Source of the DNA: Chryseobacterium daeguense DSM 19388
GTDB taxonomy: Bacteria > Bacteroidota > Bacteroidia > Flavobacteriales > Weeksellaceae
Assembly: GCF_000430825.1 (NCBI RefSeq)
Contig: NZ_AUMT01000012.1
Span: 1 to 64,000 of the forward strand
Reading direction: 5' to 3'
DNA length: 64,000 nt
Part shown: positions 7,572 through 16,692 of the stretch, in pieces
How positions within the stretch are numbered: the first letter of the stretch is position 1
Layout of the letters: every line of letters starts with the position of its first letter
Translations under genes and position numbers: made by a program
Notes under the pieces: generated by a model
Seen by the model: only the letters and a program-made list of their open reading frames with translations
Told to the model about the DNA's origin: nothing
The model's database searches: none

Positions 7572-8370
7572 AAACCACACCCTCATCTACGACAATGAAT
7601 GCCCAATGTGCAAAATCTATTCAAAAGGCTTCATTAAAGCAGGAATGCTTGATACTAACGGAAGAGAAGCTTTTACAGAACTGACTGCAAGCAATAAAAA
7701 TATTATCGATTTTCAAAGGGCAAAAAATGAAATCGCTTTAGTTGATAACGAAAAAAATAAAGTGATTTACGGTTTGGATAGCTTACTTTTAATTATAGGG
7801 AATTCATTTCCTACATTGGAAAAAATAGCCAGAATAAAGCCTTTGTATTGGTTTTTCAAAAAGCTGTATTATTTTGTTTCTTATAACAGAAAACAGATTA
7901 TTCCGTCTGCAAAAGATTATCAAAACATAGACAATTCCTGTACACCGGACTTCAACTTAAAATACCGACTGTTTTACATTACTTTTGTAATATTTTTTTC
8001 ATCCTTTATTTTAAGTCTGTTTACGTCAAAATTGGGACTGTTTTCAGGGCAGAATTTCGCAAGGGAATTTGCTGTTTGTTTAGGTCAGATTGCCTGGCAG
8101 ACTCTGTTTTTAAAATCATATGTAAAGGAAAAAATGTGGAATTATCTTGGCAATATGATGACAGTTTCCCTGATCGGGACCATCCTTTTAATCCCTGCAC
8201 TATTTCTTAATGGAAGCTTGAATTTCAATATCCTATACTTTGGAATTGTAGTTTTCATCATGTTCCTGGAACACCTGAGACGATGCAGGATTTTACAGCT
8301 GAATTTTCTTCCTACGCTAAGCTGGATGATATACAGGATCTTAGTATTAACCTTATTAATGTTAATATGA
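7558..8370 (+). CDS. DCC family (DUF393) thiol-disulfide oxidoreductase with membrane C-terminus
   Basis: 270 residues. The N-terminal part is a DCC-type thioredoxin-like domain with the signature YDNECPMC (Cys15-x-x-Cys18), the putative redox pair. From about residue 140 onwards there are four hydrophobic helices, so the catalytic domain is tethered to the membrane. DCC proteins are predicted disulfide oxidoreductases; no substrate is known. The start overlaps the previous gene and the stop overlaps the next as ATGA, a tight operon. Confidence 0.82.
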   Translation: MKTLKNHTLIYDNECPMCKIYSKGFIKAGMLDTNGREAFTELTASNKNIIDFQRAKNEIALVDNEKNKVIYGLDSLLLIIGNSFPTLEKIARIKPLYWFFKKLYYFVSYNRKQIIPSAKDYQNIDNSCTPDFNLKYRLFYITFVIFFSSFILSLFTSKLGLFSGQNFAREFAVCLGQIAWQTLFLKSYVKEKMWNYLGNMMTVSLIGTILLIPALFLNGSLNFNILYFGIVVFIMFLEHLRRCRILQLNFLPTLSWMIYRILVLTLLMLI

Positions 8371-8843
8371 CCAGGATTATTTTAGAAACTTTCATTAGAG
8401 CAGATACTCAAACTGTTTTCGATTTGTCAAGAGACATAGACTTACACCAAAAATCTACATCTAAAACAAATGAAAAAGCGATTGCAGGAAGGATTTCGGG
8501 GCTTATTGAAGAGAATGAAACTGTAACCTGGAAAGCAAAACATCTGGGCGTCTATCAGACTTTAACAACAAAGATTATCAGCATGGAAAAACCTTATGAA
8601 TTTATTGACGTTATGCAAAAAGGCGCTTTCAAATCAATGAAACATCAGCATATTTTTAAACAAAAGGGCAAAAACACACTAATGATCGATATTTTTGAAT
8701 TTCAATCTCCATTCGGAATTATCGGGAAATTTTTTAATGCAGTATTTCTTAAAAATTATATGAAAAAATTTCTTTTGGAACGAAATCAATTGATTAAATC
8801 AACTGCAGAGAAAATATCCAAGCGCGAGCGAAGCGAGCGTTAA
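8367..8843 (+). CDS. SRPBCC family protein (START-like ligand-binding)
   Basis: The start is taken at 8367, where ATGA overlaps the stop of the DCC gene, rather than the in-frame ATG at 8283 inside it. This gives 158 residues. It shows the SRPBCC pattern: ETFIRADTQTVFDLSRDI at the N-terminus, a GRISGLIEENETVTWKA strand pair, and a C-terminal helix. This fold binds hydrophobic ligands. The last residues, KRERSER, are encoded by a palindromic GCGAGCGAAGCGAGC repeat, so the C-terminus appears to run into a dispersed repeat. Confidence 0.8.
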   Translation: MTRIILETFIRADTQTVFDLSRDIDLHQKSTSKTNEKAIAGRISGLIEENETVTWKAKHLGVYQTLTTKIISMEKPYEFIDVMQKGAFKSMKHQHIFKQKGKNTLMIDIFEFQSPFGIIGKFFNAVFLKNYMKKFLLERNQLIKSTAEKISKRERSER

Positions 8844-8888
8844 AACACTTAGTATTAGAAATGTCATCCTGAGCGAAGTCGAAGGATC
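8819..8888. repeat. Dispersed intergenic palindromic repeats
   Basis: Two adjoining repeat units. The first is CGCGAGCGAAGCGAGCG (8822-8838), inside the end of the SRPBCC gene. The second is GTCATCCTGAGCGAAGTCG followed by AAGGATCTC (8864-8888). The latter is a short element found scattered in many flavobacterial genomes as far as I recall; its arms AGATCCTTCGAC and GAGATCC-like complements can pair. No further copy was seen in this window. Confidence 0.6.
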
Positions 8889-8930
8889 TCAAAACTAATA
8901 AAATTATTAACTTTAGTCATCAATAGAATA

Positions 8931-9635
8931 ATGAACTTCTTAAAAGCAGAATGGCGAAAATTAGCCATCATCAATTACGAAATAAATCCGGAAATTCTAA
9001 TCAAATACCTTCCAAAAGGAACCGAACTCGATTTTTATCAGGGTAAATGTTATGTGAGTCTTGTGGGTTTTATGTTTTTAAATACTAAATTACTAGGCCT
9101 TCCCATTCCTTTTCACAGAAATTTTGAAGAAGTCAATTTAAGATTTTACGTAAAGAAGAAAGAAGGAAATTATTGGAAAAGAGGAGTGGTCTTCATCAGG
9201 GAAATTGTTCCGAAACCAGCTTTAAGCTTTGTCGCCAATTCGGTGTATAAAGAAAATTATAAAACCATGCAGATGAAGAATTCAATTACGGAAAAAAATA
9301 AAGAACTCATGATAAAATATTCATGGAAAGACAAAAACTGGCATTCCATCGAGATTACTGCAGAAAATGAACTTTTAAAAATGGAAGACAATTCCGAATT
9401 TGAATTCATTACCGAGCATTATTACGGGTTCTCAAAAAAAGAAAATAAAACATCTGAATATGAAGTCTGCCACCCAAAATGGGGTTATTATCTTGTGAAA
9501 AATCATCAGCTTGAGATAGATTTCCAAAAAATCTACGGAAATGACTTTGAATATTTAAATCATCAAAAACCATTATCCGTAATGCTCGCAGAAGGTTCTG
9601 AAATTGAAGTGAAGACAAAGAAATATCTTGCTTAA
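8931..9635 (+). CDS. DUF2071 (YqjF) family protein
   Basis: 234 residues with the DUF2071 pattern: N-terminal WRKLAIINYEINPEILIKYLPKGTELD, then YVSLVGFMFLNTKLLGLPIPFH and EVNLRFYVKK. The family has an acetoacetate decarboxylase-like beta-barrel fold but no established reaction. It lies 87 bp after the SRPBCC gene, across the repeat, and 27 bp before the TIGR01777 gene. SRPBCC, DUF2071 and TIGR01777 genes frequently sit together, suggesting one pathway, possibly lipid or ligand related (inference). Confidence 0.85.
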   Translation: MNFLKAEWRKLAIINYEINPEILIKYLPKGTELDFYQGKCYVSLVGFMFLNTKLLGLPIPFHRNFEEVNLRFYVKKKEGNYWKRGVVFIREIVPKPALSFVANSVYKENYKTMQMKNSITEKNKELMIKYSWKDKNWHSIEITAENELLKMEDNSEFEFITEHYYGFSKKENKTSEYEVCHPKWGYYLVKNHQLEIDFQKIYGNDFEYLNHQKPLSVMLAEGSEIEVKTKKYLA

Positions 9636-9662
9636 ATAATTCAACTCTAAAACACTTAAAAA

Positions 9663-10556
9663 ATGAAAATAATAATCGCCGCCGGAACCGGATTTCTGGG
9701 AAAAAATTTAGAAAAATATTTTAACGGAAAAGGAAACGAGGTTTATATTTTAACAAGAAATCCAAAACGTGAAAATGAAATCCACTGGGATGCAAATACC
9801 ATAGGTGACTGGAAAAATTTGCTCGAAAACGCAGATGTTCTCATCAATCTCACAGGAAAATCTGTTGACTGCAGGTACACGGAGAAAAATAAAAAAGAAA
9901 TTTATTCTTCCAGAATTGATAGTACAAAAGTTCTTCAGCAGGCAATTGATACTTGTATAAATAAGCCTAAAATATGGATGAATGCGAGCTCAGCAACCAT
10001 TTATATTCACTCAGAAACAAGGCTGAATACAGAAGAACACGGAATAATAGGCGATGATTTTTCAATGAACATCTGTAAAAGCTGGGAAAAAGAATTTTTT
10101 AAAGCAAAAACAGAAAATGTACGAAAAGTAGCTTTACGGACTTCAATCGTGTTAGGAAACAACGGAGGAGCTTTTCCAAAATTAAAACTAATTACAAAGC
10201 TAGGCTTGGGAGGCAAGCAGGGAAGGGGAAATCAAAACATAAGCTGGATACATATTGACGATTTTTGCAGAATTATAGAATACATTATTGATAACGAAAA
10301 TATGGATGGAGCCATTAACGTAACCGCCCCAAATCCTCTGTCAAACAAAGATTTCATGAAAAAGCTCAGGGCAGAAATGAAAATTCCATTTGGATTAAAT
10401 GCTCCTGTGTGGCAGTTGGAAATCGCATCAGTTTTCCTAAAGACAGAGACAGAATTATTATTAAAAAGCAGAAACGTTTATCCTGAAAAATTGGTTAAAA
10501 ATGGTTTTCAATTTTTTTATCCTACCATTGAACTTGCATTTAAAAAATTAATATAA
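9663..10556 (+). CDS. TIGR01777 family NAD-dependent epimerase/dehydratase-like oxidoreductase
   Basis: A 297-residue short-chain dehydrogenase-like protein of the SDR39U1/YfcH type. The N-terminal nucleotide-binding loop is AAGTGFLG (residues 6-13). Further family marks are LINLTGKSVDCRYTEKNK, SSRIDSTKVLQ, NASSATIY, RTSIVLGNNGGAFPK and SWIHIDDFCRI, ending with the small C-terminal DUF1731-like domain containing NVTAPNP. The substrate is unknown. Last gene of the putative GbsR-controlled operon. Confidence 0.9.
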   Translation: MKIIIAAGTGFLGKNLEKYFNGKGNEVYILTRNPKRENEIHWDANTIGDWKNLLENADVLINLTGKSVDCRYTEKNKKEIYSSRIDSTKVLQQAIDTCINKPKIWMNASSATIYIHSETRLNTEEHGIIGDDFSMNICKSWEKEFFKAKTENVRKVALRTSIVLGNNGGAFPKLKLITKLGLGGKQGRGNQNISWIHIDDFCRIIEYIIDNENMDGAINVTAPNPLSNKDFMKKLRAEMKIPFGLNAPVWQLEIASVFLKTETELLLKSRNVYPEKLVKNGFQFFYPTIELAFKKLI

Positions 10557-10645
10557 TCCAATAAACATACGTAAATCAATAAAAAATTAGGTCTTTTGTG
10601 ATTGGAATTTGTGGTTAAATATTAAATTAGCGAAAATTAACTTCA

Positions 10646-12088
10646 ATGCTAATCAGACAAAAAGCAAAAGCCTTATTTTTCTCATCATTATTAACATCTG
10701 TTACCTGTTTTTCTCAGGCTCACAATGTTTCAGAGGGTTATCAAAAACCTACGGATCCGCTTGTCATTCAGAATCTTGAAAACTGGCAGGATTTAAAATT
10801 CGGGCTTTTTATGCATTGGGGAACCTACAGCCAGTGGGGAATTGTAGAAAGCTGGAGCCTTTGCCCGGAAGATGAATCCTGGACACAAAGAAAACCGGAA
10901 CACGGAAAATCTTACTATGAATATGTGAAGAACTATGAAAATCTTCAAACTACTTTTAATCCTGTACAATTTAATCCAAAGAAATGGGCAGATGCAGTGA
11001 AAAAAGCAGGAATGAAATATGTGGTTTTCACAACTAAGCATCATGACGGCTTTGCAATGTTTGATACTAAGCAGTCTGATTACAAAATTACATCTTCAAA
11101 AACTCCTTTTTCTAAAAATCCGAAAGCGGATGTTACGAAAGAAATTTTCAATACATTCCGAAAAGAAGGCTTTAAAATCGGGGCTTATTTCTCAAAACCT
11201 GATTGGCATTCCGATGATTATTGGTGGTCTTATTTTCCGCCAAAAGACAGAAATGTAAATTATGATCCCAAAAAATATCCTGAAAAATGGAACAGCTTCA
11301 AAAATTTTACATTTAATCAGCTGAACGAAATCACATCAAACTACGGTAAAATAGATATTCTCTGGCTGGATGGCGGCTGGGTTCGCCCGTTCAATACTAT
11401 TGACCCTAAAGTAGAATGGCAGAGAACCATCAAGGTTGAGCAGGATATCGATATGGATAAAATCGGGAATATGGCCAGAAAAAATCAGCCCGGAATTATC
11501 ATTGTAGACCGCACTGTTTCAGGGAAATGGGAGAATTATGTAACGCCGGAGCAGGCTGTTCCTGAGCACGCGCTTCCGATTCCGTGGGAGAGCTGCATCA
11601 CAATGGGAGATTCTTTTTCTTATGTTCCGAATGATAATTATAAATCTTCTCAAAAGATTGTTGAAACTTTAGTAAAAATCATATCAAGAGGAGGGAATTA
11701 TCTGATGAATATTGCTCCCGGGCCCAATGGAGATTATGACGCTGTTGTTTACGAAAGGTTGAAAGAAATTTCGGCCTGGATGGATAAAAATCAGTCCGCA
11801 GTTTTTGCAACAAGAAGTGTTGAGCCTTATCATGACGGAGATTTTTATTACACTCAAAGCAAAGACGGAAAAACAATAAATATTTTTCACTTAGATGAAA
11901 AGAAATCTTATGAGGCTCCTTCCGTGTTAAATTTTAAAATTCCTGAAAGGTTTAACCCAAAAGCATTAAAAATTCTAGGATTATCAGGTAAAATTCAATG
12001 GAAGAAAACAGGAAATTCTATTGAAATTAATTTGCCGAAAAACAAAAATCAGCTAAAATATTCAACTGTAATTCAAATAACTCAATAA
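10646..12088 (+). CDS. Alpha-L-fucosidase, GH29
   Basis: A 480-residue secreted glycosidase with a signal peptide (about 1-24, ending TCFSQA). GH29 marks are FGLFMHWGTYSQWG near residue 50, KYVVFTTKHHDGFAMF near 125, and DILWLDGGW near 233, whose Asp is the catalytic nucleophile of the family. The C-terminal RGGNYLMNIAPGPNGD is also typical. It removes alpha-L-fucose from glycans. Stop and start overlap as TAATG with the GH3 gene, so both are made together, which fits stepwise trimming of fucosylated oligosaccharides. Confidence 0.93.
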   Translation: MLIRQKAKALFFSSLLTSVTCFSQAHNVSEGYQKPTDPLVIQNLENWQDLKFGLFMHWGTYSQWGIVESWSLCPEDESWTQRKPEHGKSYYEYVKNYENLQTTFNPVQFNPKKWADAVKKAGMKYVVFTTKHHDGFAMFDTKQSDYKITSSKTPFSKNPKADVTKEIFNTFRKEGFKIGAYFSKPDWHSDDYWWSYFPPKDRNVNYDPKKYPEKWNSFKNFTFNQLNEITSNYGKIDILWLDGGWVRPFNTIDPKVEWQRTIKVEQDIDMDKIGNMARKNQPGIIIVDRTVSGKWENYVTPEQAVPEHALPIPWESCITMGDSFSYVPNDNYKSSQKIVETLVKIISRGGNYLMNIAPGPNGDYDAVVYERLKEISAWMDKNQSAVFATRSVEPYHDGDFYYTQSKDGKTINIFHLDEKKSYEAPSVLNFKIPERFNPKALKILGLSGKIQWKKTGNSIEINLPKNKNQLKYSTVIQITQ

Positions 12089-14745
12089 TGAAGTTGAGAT
12101 TTATAGCAGTCGGGATTTCGCTGTTGGGTTTTGTATCGGTTTTTGGACAAAAGCCATTATATAAAGACCCGAAACAGCCTGTTGAAGCAAGAGTTCAGGA
12201 TTTATTGAAACGCATGACGCCGGAAGAAAAATTCTGGCAGTGTTTCATGATTCCCGGAGATTTGGATAATGTTCCGAAAGGTAAGTATTCTCACGGAATT
12301 TTCGGATTGCAGGTGAGTGCGGGAAATCAGGGTGGCGGAGCTGCGGGACAGATGTTGAAATACAATGCCAGTGAAGATGCGGAAAGGCTCGCAAAAAAAA
12401 TCAATGCCATTCAAAAATATTTCGTTGAAGAATCCAGATTGGGCATTCCTATTATCCCTTTTGATGAAGCTTTACACGGATTAATGCGGGAGGGTGCAAC
12501 GTCATTTCCGCAGGCAATCGGTTTATCTGCAACTTTCAATCCTGAATTGATGAAAGAAGTTTCAACAGCGATTGCGAAGGAATCTAAGCTGAGAGGAATA
12601 CGTCAGATTCTTACACCCGTTGTGAATTTAGCGAGCGATGTTCGTTGGGGAAGAACCGAAGAAACCTATGGTGAAGATCCGTTTTTGACTTCGGTAATGG
12701 GGGTGAATTTTGTCACTTCCTTTGAAAATCAGGGAATTATCACGACTCCGAAACATTTCCTGGCGAATGTGGGTGAAGGCGGCCGGGATTCATATTCTAT
12801 TCACTGGAGCAAAAGATATTTGGAGGAAACGCATTTAATTCCTTTTCAAAAAGCCTTTCAACAGGGGAAAAGCCGTTCTGTGATGACTTCTTATAATTTG
12901 TTGGACGGAAGGCCTTCCACAGCGAATCATTGGCTCTTAACAGAAAAATTAAAGAATGATTGGGATTTCAAAGGTTTTGTGATCAGCGATGCAAGCGCAG
13001 TTGGTGGTGCGAATGTTCTCCATTTTACAGCTAAAGATTATGACGATGCTTCTGCACAGGCGATCAATGCTGGTCTTGATGTGATTTTTCAGACAGAATA
13101 TCAACATTATAAACTGTTTATTCCCCCGTTTCTGGATGGAAGAATTTCAAAGGAAAGAATTGATGATGCAGTGGCAAGAGTTTTACGGGCAAAATTTGAA
13201 TTAGGCTTGTTTGAAAATCCCTACGTTTCTAAAAAAGATATGAATGAATTAAAGAAAATAAATCACAAGCCTTTAGCTGAAAAAACGGCGGTGGAATCTT
13301 TTGTTTTGCTTCAAAATACTAATCAAACGCTTCCGGTTTCTGAAAATTATAAAAAGATTTTGGTGGTTGGCAGGGATGCTGTTGATGCAAGATTAGGCGG
13401 TTATTCCGGGCCGGGAAATAAGAAGGTAAGTATTCTGGATGGAATTAAAAATTTCACTAAAAATAAAAATATTGAAGTAAATTATTCAAAAGGAATTGAT
13501 TGGAATTTAAAGCGTTTTACAACAGTTCCAACCGAATTTTTATCTTCAGAAAATAATAAAGGTTTAAAAGGAAATTACTTTCCCAATGCTGATCTAAAAG
13601 GAAATCCTTCGTTTGAAAAGCAAGACGAACAATTAAACTTTAAATGGACACTGTATTCTCCAAATCCTGAAAAGCTGCAGCCCGATAATTACAGTATTCG
13701 CTGGACAGGAAAACTGGAAGCTCCGGATTCCGGAAAATATCAGGTCGGGCTTCGTGGAAATGACGGCTTCAGATTGTATATAAACGGAAAACTGTTAATC
13801 GACAATTGGGAAAAATTAAGTTATTCAACCAAAACCGTTGAGGTGGATTTTGTGAAAGATCAGAAGTCTGATATTATTGTTGAATTCCACGAAAACAGGG
13901 GCGAAGCAAATATTGAACTGATCTGGAATTATGGTTTGAATGATAACCAGAAAGATTTTAATGAAGCTTTAAAACTGGCTCAAAATGCAGATTACATCAT
14001 CGTTACAGCCGGAATTCATGAAGGTGAATTTCAGGACAGGTCTTCGCTGAGCCTTCCAGGAAATCAGGAAAAGTTTATTCAGGAAGTTTCAAAGCTTAAT
14101 AAGCCGGTAACGGTAGTTTTGGTGGGTGGTTCTGCAATTAAGACTACCGATTGGAAAGATAAAGTAGGGGCAATTCTCGATGTCTGGTATCCGGGAGAAG
14201 AAGGCGGAAATGCAGTGGCAAAAGTACTTTTCGGAGCAGAAAATCCATCTGGAAAATTGCCGGTTACATTTCCTTTTGAGGAAGGGCAATTGCCTTTGAC
14301 GTACAACCATCATCCAACAGGGCGGGGAAATGATTATCACGATTTGAGCGGTGAACCGCTATATCCTTTTGGATTTGGACTAAGTTATACGACTTTTGAA
14401 ATTTCTGATTTACAATTAAATCAGTCAAAATATTCTGAAAACGATACTATTGTCGCAAAAATTAACGTAAAAAATACTGGCTCAAGAGCAGGAAGTGAAG
14501 TGGTTCAATTATATATCAGGGATTTACTGGCCTCGGTTTCAAGGCCCATTATTGAGCTGAAAGGATTTCAAAAAGTAGAGTTAAAGCCGGGAGAATCCAA
14601 AAAGATTTCCATTGAAGTTCCGGTGAAAGAATTACAGTTTTTAGACGAAAAAATGAACTGGATTGTAGAAAAAGGAACGTACAGAATTTTTGTAGGAAAT
14701 TCTTCAAAAAACCTTCCTTTAAAACAAAATATTGAGGTTAATTGA
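12088..14745 (+). CDS. GH3 family beta-glycosidase with PA14 domain
   Basis: 885 residues with a signal peptide (about 1-21). The N-terminal GH3 barrel has IPFDEALHGL, GRTEETYGEDPFL and TPKHFLANVGEGG. The nucleophile is the Asp in GFVISDASAV (about residue 303); many family members have SDW here, so the following residues are unusual. An inserted PA14 carbohydrate-binding domain spans about 490-610. The second GH3 domain carries GIHEGEFQDRSSLSLPG, and a fibronectin-III-like domain ends the protein. The presumed activity is beta-glucosidase or beta-xylosidase; exact specificity cannot be read. Coupled to the GH29 gene. Confidence 0.92.
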   Translation: MKLRFIAVGISLLGFVSVFGQKPLYKDPKQPVEARVQDLLKRMTPEEKFWQCFMIPGDLDNVPKGKYSHGIFGLQVSAGNQGGGAAGQMLKYNASEDAERLAKKINAIQKYFVEESRLGIPIIPFDEALHGLMREGATSFPQAIGLSATFNPELMKEVSTAIAKESKLRGIRQILTPVVNLASDVRWGRTEETYGEDPFLTSVMGVNFVTSFENQGIITTPKHFLANVGEGGRDSYSIHWSKRYLEETHLIPFQKAFQQGKSRSVMTSYNLLDGRPSTANHWLLTEKLKNDWDFKGFVISDASAVGGANVLHFTAKDYDDASAQAINAGLDVIFQTEYQHYKLFIPPFLDGRISKERIDDAVARVLRAKFELGLFENPYVSKKDMNELKKINHKPLAEKTAVESFVLLQNTNQTLPVSENYKKILVVGRDAVDARLGGYSGPGNKKVSILDGIKNFTKNKNIEVNYSKGIDWNLKRFTTVPTEFLSSENNKGLKGNYFPNADLKGNPSFEKQDEQLNFKWTLYSPNPEKLQPDNYSIRWTGKLEAPDSGKYQVGLRGNDGFRLYINGKLLIDNWEKLSYSTKTVEVDFVKDQKSDIIVEFHENRGEANIELIWNYGLNDNQKDFNEALKLAQNADYIIVTAGIHEGEFQDRSSLSLPGNQEKFIQEVSKLNKPVTVVLVGGSAIKTTDWKDKVGAILDVWYPGEEGGNAVAKVLFGAENPSGKLPVTFPFEEGQLPLTYNHHPTGRGNDYHDLSGEPLYPFGFGLSYTTFEISDLQLNQSKYSENDTIVAKINVKNTGSRAGSEVVQLYIRDLLASVSRPIIELKGFQKVELKPGESKKISIEVPVKELQFLDEKMNWIVEKGTYRIFVGNSSKNLPLKQNIEVN

Positions 14746-14853
14746 TTATTGATGTAAATAATTTGTAATATTTGATTTTTATAAAAATATTTTAAAGGAA
14801 TAATTTTTGTAATTTAATGGTGAAATCGAGAAAACCAATCATCACTTTTACAT

Positions 14854-16165
14854 ATGAAAAATTACCTTTTACCTGCGGCTGCTCTGCTTATTTTCAGCTG
14901 TAAAGACCACAAAAAGCAGGAACTTTCTAAAACTGCAGAAGTCGCCACCCAAACCAATACTTTAAAGCTTCCGCCACCGGATGAGAAAAATGCTAAAAAC
15001 AAATTCAGTAATGTGATCGGATGGCCTGCTGATAAGAGCCCGAAGGCACCGGAAGGCTTTACGGTAACACGTTTTGCGGAAAAGATTAAAAGCCCGCGAA
15101 ACATGATTCAGGCTCCAAACGGAGATGTTTTTGTAGTACTTTCCAATTCTGAACGGTCAGCCACTGAAAAAGTAAAAAATGATATTACCGGGAAAAGCAA
15201 AGCCGAAGTTGGAGGCCAATCCGCCAATAAAATCATGATGTACAGGGATGCTGACAAAAATGGTGTCCCGGAATCTTCCTCCGTATTTATGGAAAATCTG
15301 AACCAGCCGTTCGGAATGCTTATCATTAAAGATAAATTTTATGTCGCCAATACAGACGGACTTTGGGTGTATCCTTACAAAGCAGGCGATACCAAAATGA
15401 CAAGCCCCGGTAAAAAAATCGTGAATCTTCCTGCGGGTGGCTATAACAACCACTGGACGAGAAATTTAATTACAAATAAAGATCAGTCGAAAATATATAT
15501 TTCCGTTGGCTCGGGCAGCAATGTAGGGGAAAATGGAATGGAAAATGAGGTAAGAAGAGCCAATATCCTGGAGGTAAACCCGGACGGTACCGGAGAGATA
15601 ATCTATGCTGCGGGCCTTCGAAATCCGGTCGGGATGAGCTGGAATCCGGCTACAGGTGAACTCTGGACTGTGGTCAACGAAAGAGATGAGCTGGGCGACA
15701 AGCTGGTTCCGGATTATCTTACCAGTGTTAAAAAAGGAGCATTTTATGGCTGGCCTTACGCTTACTTCGGGAAAAATGAAGACCCACGCAGGAAAGGGGA
15801 AAAGCCAGATCTTGTTGCGAAAACTATTGTTCCTGATGTGCCATTGGGAAGTCATACGGCTTCATTGGGATTAACTTTTTACACGGGAAGCCAATTTCCG
15901 GAGAAATATAAAAACGGAGCATTCATCGGGCAACATGGCTCATGGAACAGATCTCAGCTAGCGGGTTATCAGGTAGCGTTTGTACCTTTTAAAAAGGGGG
16001 GAGGCAAGCGGGCCTTACCAGCCATTTCTTACAGGTTTTATTGCTGATAAAGAAAAAGGAGATGTTTATGGCAGGCCGGTGGGTGTTTTGCAGATTGCGG
16101 ACGGATCCATCCTTGTTGCAGATGATGTGAGCGGCATTGTATGGAGGGTTTCGTATGCAAAGTAA
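14854..16165 (+). pseudogene. PQQ-type sugar (L-sorbosone) dehydrogenase-like lipoprotein, frameshifted
   Basis: The first frame (14854-16047) codes for a lipoprotein signal (LLIFSCKD, lipobox Cys16) and a six-bladed propeller of the sorbosone/glucose dehydrogenase family: SPRNMIQAPNGDVFV, NRSPVGMSWNP-like LRNPVGMSWNP, and WNRSQLAGYQVAFVPF. After VPFKK the frame breaks at a run of six G (15996-16001). The family end (GEASGPYQPFLTGFIADK...GRPVGVLQIADGSILVADD...IWRV) continues in the next frame to 16165. Removing one G restores one protein of about 437 residues, so this is either a recent frameshift or a sequencing error. Confidence 0.82.
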
Positions 16166-16258
16166 ATTTTAAGAAAGCTTTAAAAAATTGTGGTATGATA
16201 TATGCAAATATTTACCTGAACTGAAATGAATTATAATTCATTCAAAAAAGTAAATGTC

Positions 16259-16528
16259 ATGAAAAAGTTTTTTATTTCAACACTATTGTTATTTGGCTTG
16301 TCGGCAAATGCGTTTGCTCAGAAGCTTCCACCACGCCCGCCTGCACCGCCGCACCCGTCTAAAGGGGAAATGGTTAGCAGTAAAGCCCGTGAGCTCGACA
16401 AAAAATACAATACAGAAAAGAAAATGATTCTGAATCACCCGCTTCTAAGCAAAAAAATGAAGCAGGATCAGATAAGAGCATTAAATAAAAAATATCAGGC
16501 CGAAAAGCAGCTGCTTAGAAAGCTGTAA
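16259..16528 (+). CDS. Small secreted proline-rich/basic protein
   Basis: The start is set at 16259, which begins a clean signal peptide (MKKFFISTLLLFGLSANAFAQ); the ATG at 16226 would add 11 polar residues before it. The mature part of about 67 residues starts with a proline-rich stretch (KLPPRPPAPPHPSKG) followed by charged helix-forming sequence rich in Lys. No known family was recognised. It is followed by a strong terminator. Confidence 0.65.
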   Translation: MKKFFISTLLLFGLSANAFAQKLPPRPPAPPHPSKGEMVSSKARELDKKYNTEKKMILNHPLLSKKMKQDQIRALNKKYQAEKQLLRKL

Positions 16529-16557
16529 CGATTTCACCGGTAAATTATTGGTATCAG

Positions 16558-16586
16558 GAGAGCACATTTTTGTGTTCTCTTTTTTA
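16558..16586 (+). terminator. Hairpin terminator
   Basis: GAGAGCACA and TGTGTTCTC pair (one G-T) around a T-rich loop and are followed by six T. It lies 30 bp after the small secreted protein gene and before lpdA, which supports a separate lpdA transcript and the later start at 16693. Confidence 0.7.
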
Positions 16587-16692
16587 TTGGAAATTAAATA
16601 AGATTAATCTTAAAAAAGTATCCGCAGATCATTACAAGGAAAGGTTATACATCCAATATTTTTCCTTAAATTCGCATAAAAATTTTAAACTA

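Noticed and set aside
8283..8366. Upstream start of the SRPBCC gene inside the DCC gene
   Set aside because: The ATGA overlap at 8367 is the usual coupling and gives the correct family N-terminus.
16570..16692. Extended N-terminus of dihydrolipoyl dehydrogenase
   Set aside because: It begins within a terminator hairpin, and the FAD-binding fold starts exactly at 16693.
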